From Ananas comosus (taxonomy: Eukaryota > Streptophyta > Magnoliopsida > Poales > Bromeliaceae), in contig NC_033623.1 of NCBI RefSeq assembly GCF_001540865.1, positions 13,700,116 through 13,764,115 on the forward strand: a stretch of 64,000 nt of DNA, given 5' to 3'. Within the stretch, counting starts at the first letter, position 1. Each line of letters opens with the position of its first letter. A program made the translations under genes and the position numbers. The notes under the pieces were generated by a model that saw only the letters and a list, made by a program, of their open reading frames with translations, did not search any database and was not told the DNA's origin. Positions 48,381-59,674 of this stretch are shown here, piece by piece.

Positions 48381-51300
48381 ATGGGTTGCTTTCCTTGTAT
48401 TAGCGCTCGGCGTAGGGAGAAGAACAATAGAATTGAGGATAGCGCCGGCGCTCGATCGAATTCTCGCTTCCTCGTCGACTCCTCTGGTGAGTAATTTCGT
48501 TCTACTTTTTGCCAATTTTGGGTTTTATTACGCAAAATTTGATCTAGTTAACTAGGGTTTTTGGATCTGATTTGGAACCAGAGAATGGGAGAAAGGAGCC
48601 ATTAATTAGCGGGGAAAGGAACGGCTGCGCCCGGAGCTTCACATTTAAGGATCTCGCGATCGCCACGCAAAATTTTAAAGAGGCCAATTTGATCGGAGCC
48701 GGGGGTTTTGGTAGGGTTTTCAAAGGTCGCATCGATTCGGGAAAGGCGAGTTCCACTCTATTTTAGGAGTTTTTTGGTTGAAATTTTTAAAATTTTAAGC
48801 TAGTTTATAGATCAAGTTCGCATTTTTACGAACAGGTGGTGGCGATCAAACAACTTAATAGGGAGGGGCTCCAAGGGAGCAAAGAGTTTCTTGTTGAGAT
48901 CCTCATGCTGATCATGCTGCAGCATCCAAATCTCGTTAGCTTAATCGGGTATTGCGCAGAGGGAGATGAGAGGCTCTTGGTGTATGAGTACATGCCCAAG
49001 GGAAGCCTAGAAGATCAGTTATTTGGTAATGTACTTCTTCCTTTACTGTACTTAAAATCGTATAGACATTATCTGAAATGGATAGTTGAACTTTCAATTT
49101 TTGATTTTACATCCAAGTTTACATTTCTTTCAATTTTTTTTAAAAATTTAGAAAAATTTGTCAATTGCTATTTGAATTTAACATTTAACAGTTTTCATTG
49201 AAAGACTTCTAAAATATTCCATTATATGAACTATTTTATATGACTATTTTATTAGATTATAAAATATGTTATCAAAGGAGTTAACATACCGCTGAATCAT
49301 GATAGGGACATCCTAAATCAAATGTATTATAAGTTTAGGTGATAAAATCTAATATGATGCACTAGTTTAAAAATGTGATAAAACTCGGGTAAGGTCCATA
49401 CATTTTTTACATTTTCCATTGAGAAGAACAATTGTAATGTATCTTTCTTAATTTAATAAGGATTTATTTGTGTATTGTATCTACTACTTTATTTATTTAG
49501 AGCATTAAGGATCTAGATTAGATCTTGGTCATGCCATGATTGGTTTGCTAAAGAATTTAATCTTAAGAACAGGTTAACGCCTCTCTGTAGCTGCATATTT
49601 GTTTTGTCTTGTAGTCTTTATAATGTAAATGGCTTGTCCTCTTAGAAGGAGGCGAAAAGAGCGCATGTAAATGGGTTGATTCAATGTTCCGAACTTCGAT
49701 TAATATTCTTCCTGTAATCTCTTCTATATTTTATTGTTAATGGAGCATGACCATTGTATTTAGTTAGTTAAACACAATAGATTATCATATTTTATTGTTA
49801 ATGGAGCACGACCATCATATTTAGTTAGTTAAACACAATAGATTATCTTAAATACCTGACAAAACATAGGGCAGATTCTGTTAATAAAATATGGAGAATG
49901 AAGAAATCAAGACATCTTGTTGGGGGCAAGGAATCTATACATGCTTTATGTAATGATAAATGAGAACATGCTTTTGAATAGTTAAGTGAGAACACATTCT
50001 AACTTTTTGGCTTTTTTCGGTGTTATTGCTCATAGAAAACTACTACTCCCTGAGGGTCCACGCTTTTCAAAAGTGAGAACACTTTTTCTGTTTTTTTTTC
50101 CTTTCTGGTTCCTACAGTTATATTGCTATAGAATACTCATACTTCTACCCAAAGGTTGTCTGAGATTTATATGATATACTAATTACAATCAACACCTTGC
50201 TTAGATGCTTAATATCAACACTCTGCAACCTTGATAAATCAGGACTACAGAGTTGATATAGTGCGTACATGTTAAATTACCTTACAGTTTAGCAATGGAC
50301 CTTGTTTCACGCTGATAATAGTAGATATTTTACATGTTCAAGTAGATAGTAGATTGGTCATTGACAACATTTACTTGCTTGCTAGAATTGGTTGCGACGG
50401 TTATTGAGTTTTTTGACTGTTGAATCTTTAGCTGTGGCTTTCATTGATGAAGAGCTTCTTGAATATAGATTTGACCCCTGCCAAAGAACCACTTGATTGG
50501 AATACACGGATGAAGATTGCTGTCGGTGCTGCAAAAGGTCTTACATATCTGCACGATGTAGCAAATCCGCCTGTGATTTACCGCGACATGAAGGCTGCAA
50601 ATATTTTGCTGGACGATGAGTTCAATCCCAAGCTCTCTGATTTCGGACTTGCTAAAGTTGCACCTGTCGGCGACAGGACACATGTTTCCACCAGGGTGAT
50701 GGGAACTTATGGTTACTGCGCACCTGATTATGTACTGAGTGGTAAGCTGACTCTCAAGTCTGATATATATAGCTTCGGGGTGCTTTTGTTAGAGTTAATC
50801 ACTGGGCGAAGGATTTACGATGCATCAAAGGTCGGAGCAGAACAGAATTTATTGACATGGGTATGTACCTCTCTCTCTCCTTTTTTTTTGTATCGCAGGA
50901 TGCTTATGTCATGCCACATTCTTATCTTAAAGTGCCCCTTTATGTTGGTTCATTAGAAGTCTTTTAAATAATTTTCCCTGCATAGACTTTATTCACTTTC
51001 TGAACTTTATCCACTCTCAAGTTAAACCTCTCAAAAGAAATATGAAATATGATAAAACTCTTTTGTTCACTTAATCCTCCTCTTGACATTCTTAACATTT
51101 TCTTGCAGTCGCGCCCTTTCCTCAACGACAGGAGGAGGTTCTCACAACTGGCTGACCCCACGCTGCAAGGCCGGTACCCACCACGTGCCTTCCACCAATT
51201 GGTCGTCATCACCTCAATGTGTCTCCAGGAGCAGCCCCATGTTCGCCCCATCATTGGAGACGTGGTTGTGGCCCTTAACCACGTCCAATCCCAGCCGTAC

Positions 51301-51414
51301 ATTCTTGAGCCCACCTCAAACACCACAAGTTCCCCTTCTCGTGCGCCTTCACCTCGTTCTGCTGAAACCCCGTCTAGAAGACGCAGAGGTAGAAGAGGCT
51401 CTCCATTCGATTAA
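48381..51414 (+). CDS. PBL: PBL-type receptor-like cytoplasmic kinase (RLCK VII)
   Basis: Five exons: 48381-48486, 48582-48745, 48836-49025, 50469-50860, 51109-51414. Phases agree and give 385 residues. The N-terminus MGCFPCIS fits N-myristoylation at Gly2 and palmitoylation at Cys3/Cys6, which would hold the kinase at the plasma membrane. Kinase features are [14 protein letters not shown], the glycine loop [11 protein letters not shown], the ATP Lys at about 95 (VAIKQL), [13 protein letters not shown] (catalytic Asp about 193), DFGLA (Asp about 211), [12 protein letters not shown] and [17 protein letters not shown]. There is no receptor domain. RLCK-VII kinases are known to pass signals from immune and growth receptors. 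The C-terminus is Ser/Pro/Arg-rich. Intron 2 has a GC donor (AAG/GCGAG), required to keep the SGK-VVAIK frame. Intron 3 is 1443 bases with a small tandem duplication. Several uORFs precede the start. Confidence 0.93.
49726..49847 (+). repeat. 61-base tandem duplication in PBL intron 3
   Basis: 49726-49786 and 49787-49847 are adjacent copies with very few differences (for example GCATGACCATTG against GCACGACCATCA). Low divergence suggests a recent event. Confidence 0.85.
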
Positions 51415-51983
51415 AGCTACAGTTCTAGACTGGAAAATTTACTGAACAAATCAAAGGAGATGGGGGATGGCATCCTACAAGCTTTTTTGTAGTATATTTA
51501 TTAGCTTTATGAAGCAGGTGATTGTGTCGAAAGAGAAAAAGTTTCAGCTGTTTTTTTTTGGTTCCTTTCAACCTGGAACGATCGATGTATGTATTCCATT
51601 TAGAACTGGTCGTGCTCACAGGATTTGTATATATATCGCTTTTATATAAAATGGCTTTTCGGTCCACGTGATTGTGCTGTTCCTGGGGAATGTTTGGAAA
51701 TATTGCTGGTTTTGTATTACTGCATCCATTGTCGTGCCTGATATTTGCATTAGCCCAACTAAACGGGATCTATCTATACGAATGCTTCAATTTGTTTTTT
51801 GCACTAATCCAATCATTCATCACACTGATAATAGGTAAATATAGTTCCTACGAGCGGTTCCCTGCTTTTAAAAGATTTGTTGCAAAAATATAATATAGTA
51901 TCCGGTGCGAACATGATCGTTTGTATATTTAGCTCAAATAATCACTTTTTATTTCTACTTTTATTTTTACTCCTTATTGTACA
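51415..51983. other. Gap between convergent PBL and prenyltransferase genes
   Basis: The two genes face each other with 569 bases between stop codons. This interval must hold both 3' UTRs. No coding sequence or repeat was recognised. Confidence 0.6.
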
Positions 51984-53026
51984 TCAAATGCTTTTTTTTG
52001 GTTCAATTCCCCCACAAGTTGACTCTACGACCATGCTCCTTCCTCCTTTTAGTAGAAGAATAAGAGTTACTTTATAAATTGAATATATCTGTTTCTTATG
52101 TTCTTGACATAGCAGTACACCAAAACCGCACATCCTCTTCGTAATCTTCTCCAAGTATGCGTACTTCCTTTGATACAGCAGTACAGCCCAAACCAAGTGC
52201 CAAAAGGTCAATTCCGGCCACAGGCAACGCGGCGTGTACAACAAGCAGAACGCCGTCTGCCAAAGAAGAAAATTACTCAGCCGCGTCTCCCCTGCAGTCC
52301 TGATCAGTATGTCTGGTGCCGGGTGATTCGCGAAGTACATCTTTTGCTCTAAATCGCCCGCTGTGATTAGCCCATTCGCAATCTTCTCTCTTCCCTTGTT
52401 ATTTTTAGCTTCCTCCCACAATCCTTCGACACCGTGCATAATCTCGTCGGTTGAAGTGTAGCAGAGGCATACAAAGACCACCAGCCTCTTGTTCTTCGCG
52501 GTCATGGCCATCAGCTTCTCTGCTGCTTTTCTCATGGATTCATCCAGTAGAGTCAATCTACCGAGGAATTTGATTCTTACATCCAAGTCGTTCACGGTGT
52601 TCATGTCCTCGATGATCGCATCCATCTTCTCCTTGACTAGATCCATAACGAGTTGCACCTGTCGAAATTAAACGAATCAGCTGTTTTATATGGTAGCAGA
52701 ACAAGAGAGTCTGAGTTGGGAAATCGGTTGTTTAACGTGACCTCTGTAGGCTTTCGTTTGAAGTTGTCGATGCTGAACGCAAAGACGGTCACAAACTCTA
52801 CACCCATCTCACAGCAGTATCTGAGAATCGACATGAGATTGCAGAATCCTCTCTGATAAATCTCACCATCCGTGAAGTTCCACTTTTTGGCGTACTGGCG
52901 ATTGCCGTCGAGTATGAACGCTATGTGGCGCGGCATTGGGCTGTAGGAGAGCACTCGGATGAAGCATCTGCATAAAAGGCTGTAGAAAACATGAAAGAGC
53001 TGCGCAGGAATGAGTTGGTCTCCCAT
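51984..53026 (-). CDS. CPT: cis-Prenyltransferase (dehydrodolichyl diphosphate synthase type)
   Basis: Two exons on the minus strand, 52742-53026 and 51984-52658, join in phase and give 319 residues. The family condenses isopentenyl diphosphate onto an allylic primer in cis, making dolichyl and related polyprenyl diphosphates, usually at the ER. Visible conserved regions are HIAFILDGNRQYAKK (catalytic Asp about residue 40), FCNLMSILRYCCEMGV, FAFSIDNFKRKPTE, DILIRTAGETRLSNFLLWQ and LWPE. An N-terminal hydrophobic stretch (LFHVFYSLLCRCF) may contact the membrane. The C-terminus runs on for about 40 residues after the conserved core and lacks a clear RXG motif, so a partner subunit may be needed; that last point is inference. 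It is divergent from the GAUT gene. Confidence 0.92.
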
Positions 53027-53820
53027 TCTAGCAACCTGCAGCTGAAACTGTATAATGTGTTATTACCAATTAATTTAGTAACTAAGACCTAGCAATGACT
53101 CAACGAGTGATAATAAGAAAATGTACATTGTTATAGAGGCGAAGCTATATCTATTGTTCAAGAGGAATGTTGCTTGCATGAGCGTGAAACACTGAAACCG
53201 AAAACAGCGGCAGTAGAGTCGTTGAATTCGGGTGGCGGGAATGTCTTACGTGTGACTGGTGCCCCATTGGCTCTGCTTTTGGAATTTTTTCTTTTTTTTG
53301 GGATTTTTTTTTTCTTTTTTTGGGTAACATTTTTGCTTTCATAACTTCAACAACAAACAACACAACGATATTTAGAAATTAAAAAGAATAAGATCTCATT
53401 TGAGTTCCTTTTTTTTGTGTGTTTTTTTTTTTTTTTTATTTACTCCAGTTCTCTACAATTGAATGATAGGTTGGGCCCGGTCCAGTCGACAACTTCTAGA
53501 CCTACTTTAAGCCTAAGCCCAGTCCCAAATGTGGTTGAACGGGGTCCCTTTTTTCTATCTGAAAAATTGGACGGTCCTGATCGATAATTTTCAAACGGAT
53601 CTCAAATCTAACCCGTCCATCACCCAGGGCCGCCTCTTCTCGCGGTCATGGTCATCCCGCCTCCCAAAAGCGAGTTCCATTGTAGAGTGAACCGAGCTAG
53701 ACACTATAAATACACTAGAGCCCCTGTCACTCTCGCCTCTCTCTCTTTCTCTCTCGAGTCTCTTCTTCGTCTCTCTCTATCTCAATATCTCTTCTTCAAC
53801 TCTCTCTCATCGTCGTGGCA
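53027..53820. promoter_or_regulatory. Divergent promoter region of CPT and GAUT genes
   Basis: About 795 bases separate the two start codons. Visible elements are a GAUT-directed TATAAATA (53705), CT-rich DNA down to the GAUT ATG, long T runs at 53290-53440, and GGCCC motifs near 53475. Whether regulation is shared cannot be told from the sequence. Confidence 0.5.
53705..53712 (+). promoter_or_regulatory. TATA box of the GAUT gene
   Basis: TATAAATA lies 116 bases before the ATG at 53821. A start about 30 bases downstream gives an 80-base CT-rich leader. Confidence 0.6.
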
Positions 53821-56800
53821 ATGGCTTCGCGTTCCAGAAGCTTCTCGAGCTGCGGATTCCTTCTACTCGTCGTCGCGATCCAGGAAAGGGCTCTTCCTCT
53901 TCTTTTCTCCTCGTTCGTGCTTTGTGGGAATCTCGATGGTCGTATCTCCTGCTTCTGATTTCTCGATCGCAAGATTCTGCGTAAATCGATATCTATTTCC
54001 CTTTTTTTGGTTCTTTTTTTTTTTTTTGTTACTTTCGTCTGGGATCGCATTGCCCCGATTCATGCTCGAGTTGGGGTCTAAGATCGTGATCGGCATTACA
54101 TGTGTAGTTTCATTTGATTCTGATCTCGATCGTGAGTCGTTTTAGGGTTTAAGAGTGGTTTCGAGAACGATGAGGATTTGAGGATCATAGAAATGTACGA
54201 AGCTTGATGCTCTGATAGGCCGATATTAGTCTTGGTGTTGTATCCGTGGAGGCTATGTGTTTCTTTTGCTTTCTTGGCTATCGTAGACAGTAGGAATCTG
54301 TTTATAACAATGTTATGTAACACATCATGGATGATGATCTCGTAGATAATATTAACTCTAATTTTCCGTAGGAATTTGTACACGAGTATTCAAATAGTTC
54401 TTAATATGTGAAGAACTCCTGATTTACGTATGTTTTTTTCCTTTGGTATGTTGATTGTTGTCACTAAATGTTTGTGGTTTGAAATCTGACTAAATACAAC
54501 AAAAAAGAAAAAAAAATTTCCTAAGATCAGTAAAAAGAGATGCAACATGGCACTGCCTGAGGGTTTAGAGATACGTTTGCATTCTCTTATTAGACATTGC
54601 TTAAAAGAACTCTAGGTGAACATTTTGGCTATTCTTGTCCTTTCATGCTTGCATTCTTTAAAATTTGAGTAATTAAAGAAAAAGAGTAATTAATAGTATG
54701 TTTGGTTTGTATCTCATGGTTTGTTTAAAATCTATACAGTTTTGGATCCTTGTGCACTCAGTCGGCTCAGAAAAGTCAGATACTGTCTCCCTGAGTTTTC
54801 GTTTCGGTGCCTCAAGAAGGTTCGTTACTTAAAACATTTCAAATTGGAAGGTTGTGAACTTCATCAATCTTACATATGTTTTTTTGTCTTCTGTATCCCT
54901 AGGCACCTGAAGAATGAACTGTATAACTGATTTTGCACTTGTCTGTTAGTAGGTCTAATATCTAATCTCATCTGTTTTGCTGCATTCATGTCATTGTTGA
55001 GAATTATTTGTTTCTCTGTCATCGTTTTGCTACAGATTTGGAAATAATTTAAGCTGGCATAGATCAGTTAAACTCCATCAGATTCCTTAAATTGTTTTTT
55101 TTTTGAGAAATTGTTTAGTCGTTGTGCTCAGAGTGATATATATGGCTCCTGGAGTGATCATTATGAGAAGCTTCCATCATATTTTTATCTCCTAAACTTT
55201 CAGATCTTACTGGTCGAATTTCCTAATGAAATTTCACTTCTCTTATTGTTCATTTCCCAATTTTGTGTTGTAAAGTCCTTTTTTCATGTTTGTGAGGACA
55301 TATATGGTTTTCAATAACCACAATGGAGTTTGTTCTCTTACTTGTTTTACTTTTCATCGTGTCTTACATCTTTTTCTGCTTAATTTAGTGCACATAATGT
55401 AATTTTCATATTTAAACTTTGTCGAGTTTCATTTAGTTTCTGTGGGCATGCAATGTCTTCTTTTCTTTTGTAGACAATCTGGTTGGTACTGAAAGAAGTG
55501 ATTTTCTTATGGCTCAGTTTATTATACTAAGTGTGATCTTTGCTACAGTCAGAAAAATGGCAAAGAATACAGAAAGATGCTAAATTGTCGGGGCTGTAAT
55601 GGTCAGAAGGTACTAAATTACCTTGTTGTTGCCCAACTGCTTGTATTTAGCATCATGATTCTTTTCTATCTTAACTATTGCCCTGGGTTTCATGTTTGAC
55701 ACGCTGGCTTGTTTTGGGCCCTTTCTTTTTGAATTCTGGTGTCTAATGGTCATTTCATACATGCATAGTTTCAGGAAGAAAGCTAACCTTGATATGTTTA
55801 TCTCATCACTTTGCAGAATATAAATACACCTAGTGCATACACAGATGTCTCTGGCAGTGTTAAATTTCATACAGTGAAGTCAGTCAGCTTATCTGCTTCC
55901 CCGGTGCGAAAGAGCTCTCATGAAGAACCTGAACAGGCAAAGAATTTACAGATAAAGGTAACAAATTGATTATTGAATCATTCAAGTTTTTGATTTCTCA
56001 ATATGGATTCATATACAGAGGCTTGTAAATAGACAGCAAGGGGCTGAAAGCATATTAGTAGCTTTGGTTTGGGGAACTCAGTGTTTTGACTTCTTCCTTT
56101 TCACTTGCTTACATTTACACAATTTCCACGGTCAGGAAGACTTCTTGCAGCCTAAAATTGCAAGATGATGTAATTAATCATTAGAAGCTTCAGGCCTCGT
56201 TTGGCACTAATTCTGTTATTCTTTAATACTGTTTTTCATACTCAAAATCGATGTTACTGGATGCACCAGTGGGCAGACTTCTTCGTCCTTTTTATTGTTG
56301 GTTAGCTAGTGATTCACAGTCATCCTCTTTATAGGGGGGAAAAAAGGGCCGAAGAAAATGGAAAAAGTGTGTTACTACTTAATTTTTGTTTTTGGTTGCT
56401 AAACAATACCCCTGGGTGTATAGATTGCAAACAATCTTCTATCTGCCAGCCCATCCAACTTCATAGGAAAAATTAACCAGAATGCTGCTAAACGTAGCCT
56501 AAGCATATTGTGAATTTGTAGCTATTTCAAATACTTATGTTGTTTTTATTTGGCTATTCTCCCATTTTTCTTCACGTGTAGGAACTGCACCTGGAAAGAA
56601 AGGAACAAAGAAATGTAAAACTGATTGAAACGGCTGAAGATGTCAAACTCCAGAAGCAAGAAACTGACGCTGGACGATCAAATCATTACAATGATGATAT
56701 TAGGGGACAATATAGTGTATGGAGGAGAGAATACGGCAATATTCTCCCAGATACGACTTTAAAACTCATGAAGGGTCAAATCATAATGGCTAAAGTCTAC

Positions 56801-58534
56801 GCTAGCATCGCCGAGAAGAGAAATTTAACGGATATTGCTGGTAAATTGAAAAATCACATTGCATCAAGTGAAAAAGCTACCAAGGATGTAAATTCTGATG
56901 ATAAACTGCCAGAAGGGTACACCCTCTCCTATTTATCAGTGTAATTTTCTTCCTTCCCTAAAATATTTGTTATGTGCTGAAATAACTTGTCTAAATGCTA
57001 TGTAGTGCACATCGACATGCAGAAGAGATGGGCAAAGCTTTATCTGCGGCAAAAGAGGTGCTATATGACTGTGCCGTTATTGCAAAAAAACTACGGGCCA
57101 TGGTTCCATCTGTTGAAAGAAGTATAACTGCGCAGAAGGAGAAAGGCATGTATTTGTTGCAATATGCTTCAAAGACAATCCCTGCAGCACTGCACTGCCT
57201 TGCTTTACATCTCACAACAGATTACTTCTCACAAGGTCATAGTAATAGGAGCACAAGTTCATCAAACCGAAAAAGACTTGAAGACACCTCTCTCTACCAT
57301 TATGCAATATTCTCGGATAACATACTTGCAACATCAGTGGTCATCAACTCCACTGTAGTAAATTCCAAGGAGCCGGAGAAACACGTGTTCCATATAGTCA
57401 CTGACAAGCTGAACTTTGCAGCTATGAAGATGTGGTTCATAGCCCATCCTCCACCGAAAACCACAATTGATGTGCAGAGTCACAATGCTTTTAAGTGGCT
57501 TAATTCTTCTCATTGTCTAGCTCTTGGCCGTAGTGAATCTACTCTTTCACCTGGTGATGCTCATCTGAAGCATAGGAATCCCAGGTACCTGTCTGTGCTC
57601 AATCATCTCAGGTTCTATATGCCTGAACTGTTCCCAAACTTGGACAAGATACTGTTACTCGATGATGATGTTGTTGTTCAAAGAGATTTGACTCCACTCT
57701 GGTCTATGGATATGAAAGGGATGGTGAATGGAGCTGTAGAGATCTGCGGAGGTAGCTTTCACCGATTTGACGCATATCTTAACTTTTCAGACCCAAGAAT
57801 CTATGGTAATTTTTATCCACATAGTTGTATATGGGCATTTGGGATGAATATTTTCGACTTGAAGGCGTGGAAGAATAAAGATATAATGGGAGTATATCAT
57901 TATTGGCAAGAGCAGGTACCAGACTGTAATTATTCATTCAATTTCATAACTGCAACAAAGATCCGTTTCCTGTATCTTTAGTCTAGTCATGTAAGTTAAC
58001 ATGAACTACTGCATCTTCATCTTTTTTGAGAGTAACCATTTTTGGCTAATCCTATCTAAGAGACTGGTTTCTCATGGACAATGATGCAGTGATCTTATGC
58101 AGAGGGAATAGGTATATGCATACTAGGATTTTTCTAAAGTGAATATTAGGTTAATTGACGTTCTGAGCACCGTGCAATAATAAGCATACTATTATTCTCT
58201 CTATAACTGTGTACCTTCGCTTATGAGCATTTCCTTTCTTTATTGTCACCAGAACAAAGATTGTGATCTTTGGAAGCTTGGCTCGCTGCCTGCAGGCTTG
58301 GTCACATTCTACCATGTGACCTACCCACTCGAAAAGCACTGGCATCTTCATTCCCTGGGTTACAAGCGTAACATCAGCTCCTCGGATATTCAAAAGGCTG
58401 CGGTCATCCACTACAGTGGAAGCTATAAACCCTGGTTAGGCAGTGGCCTAGCTATCCCCGAGTACCGGAAATACTGGTCAAAGTATGTACCTTTTGACAG
58501 CCGCTATCTCCGTAGATGCCACTTTTACCTGTGA
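53821..58534 (+). CDS. GAUT: GAUT-family galacturonosyltransferase-like GT8 protein
   Basis: Seven exons: 53821-53916, 54740-54819, 55549-55609, 55817-55957, 56582-56916, 57006-57915, 58253-58534. Phases agree and give 634 residues, normal for GAUTs. GAUT proteins are type II Golgi enzymes that build pectin homogalacturonan from UDP-galacturonate. The N-terminus has a hydrophobic stretch (GFLLLVVAI) fitting a signal anchor. A variable stem follows, then the conserved block LKLMKGQIIMAKVYASIAEK. The catalytic domain has YHYAIFSDN, HIVTDKLNFAAM, KWLNSSHC, LRFYMPELFPNLDKILLLDDD (DxD at about 457-459), DLTPLW, GAVEICGGSFHRF and a C-terminal HYSGSYKPW. Exons 4-7 are firm. Exons 1-3 are chosen because they alone keep phase with an ATG after the TATA box; exon 3 is read RSQKNGKEYRKMLNCRGCN. 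The GAUT subgroup is not assigned. Confidence 0.88.
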
Positions 58535-59317
58535 CGTTAGACCTATAGAGAATGATTCACTAAATACTCATCATGGTATACTTTCCCAACACATTCAAAT
58601 TGTTTTTGCATGGCATACGAATTAGATGATTCGTTGCATATGATTTCAAAATAGCACGGTTCTGATCTGAGAATATTTCTTGAGGATAGCACTTTCACAT
58701 ATAACATAGGCATCTGACAATGTAATACTTCTCCTTCCATGGTGAATTATAAGATAGTAGTTTTTTGGAAAATCACCTCACTTCCACTGTCGATGCATGT
58801 ACATTGACTAGAATGTTTCGAGATCTTAACTCACTATTGACATTCCCTTGTCAAAATTTATTGGCTGTAGTTCGTTGCTTTGAACTGGTGATTACGAATT
58901 TGTGGTGGCTCATGCATAAATGTAAGTGGTCGCTGAGCTGGAACTTTTCAAGATAGCCTTTTTGGACTTAGACTGCAATTTCATTAGAATGGTTGAGAAG
59001 GGATCTGTTTTCCTAGTGTTCTGAATCCAGATTGAGGGGTTGAAATTTGAATGCTTTTTATATCTAGCGCCACAGCTGGGGTCAGACCTGGCTGGGAACT
59101 CAAGCTGGACTAGCAGGAGTCTGATTTCAGCAGACTACGCATAGCTGGTAAGATTTCCATTATTTCTAATTATCAAATTTAAAAATATTATTAAATATAT
59201 TAGTTTCATTAGCTATTAATGATTTATTATTTCAGCTTCATTTACTCAAAAATAATTACTAATATTTATTAAATTTAATAAAATTCTTTGTAAATTTTTT
59301 AAAAAAATTAATTTAAC

Positions 59318-59674
59318 GGGTAAACTACTTTTTTGGTTCTCAAAACTATGGGGCGCATGATATTTGGTCTTCAAATTTTAATTTGTTATTATTTTTTGCT
59401 CTAGCTTTATGGATTGTTTGCAATCAAATGTCACAGCTCAATATAATTGACTAAATATTGATGTGTTTAGGGTTTAGTGTCACTAATATGAAAGTGGTTA
59501 GGAGTGTTGTGATTCATGATGTCCTAGTACTTAAAGATGCTACATCACTTCCATATTAGCGATATGTTAATTTTTTTAATCAAAAAAGTTCAAATAAGAA
59601 TTTATTTTAAATTAAAGTTTGAGATCAAAGTGTCATGCATCTTATAATTTGAGGACTAAAAGAGTAACTTGAAC
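59318..59674. mobile_element. MITE with terminal inverted repeats of about 65 bases
   Basis: The left arm (AAACTACTTTTTTGGTTCTC, ..., TCTTCAAATTTTAATTTG) matches the complement of the right arm (AAATTAAAGTTTGAGATCAA, ..., GGACTAAAAGAGTAACTTG). The centre is non-coding. A half copy lies at 7683-7765. Confidence 0.7.
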
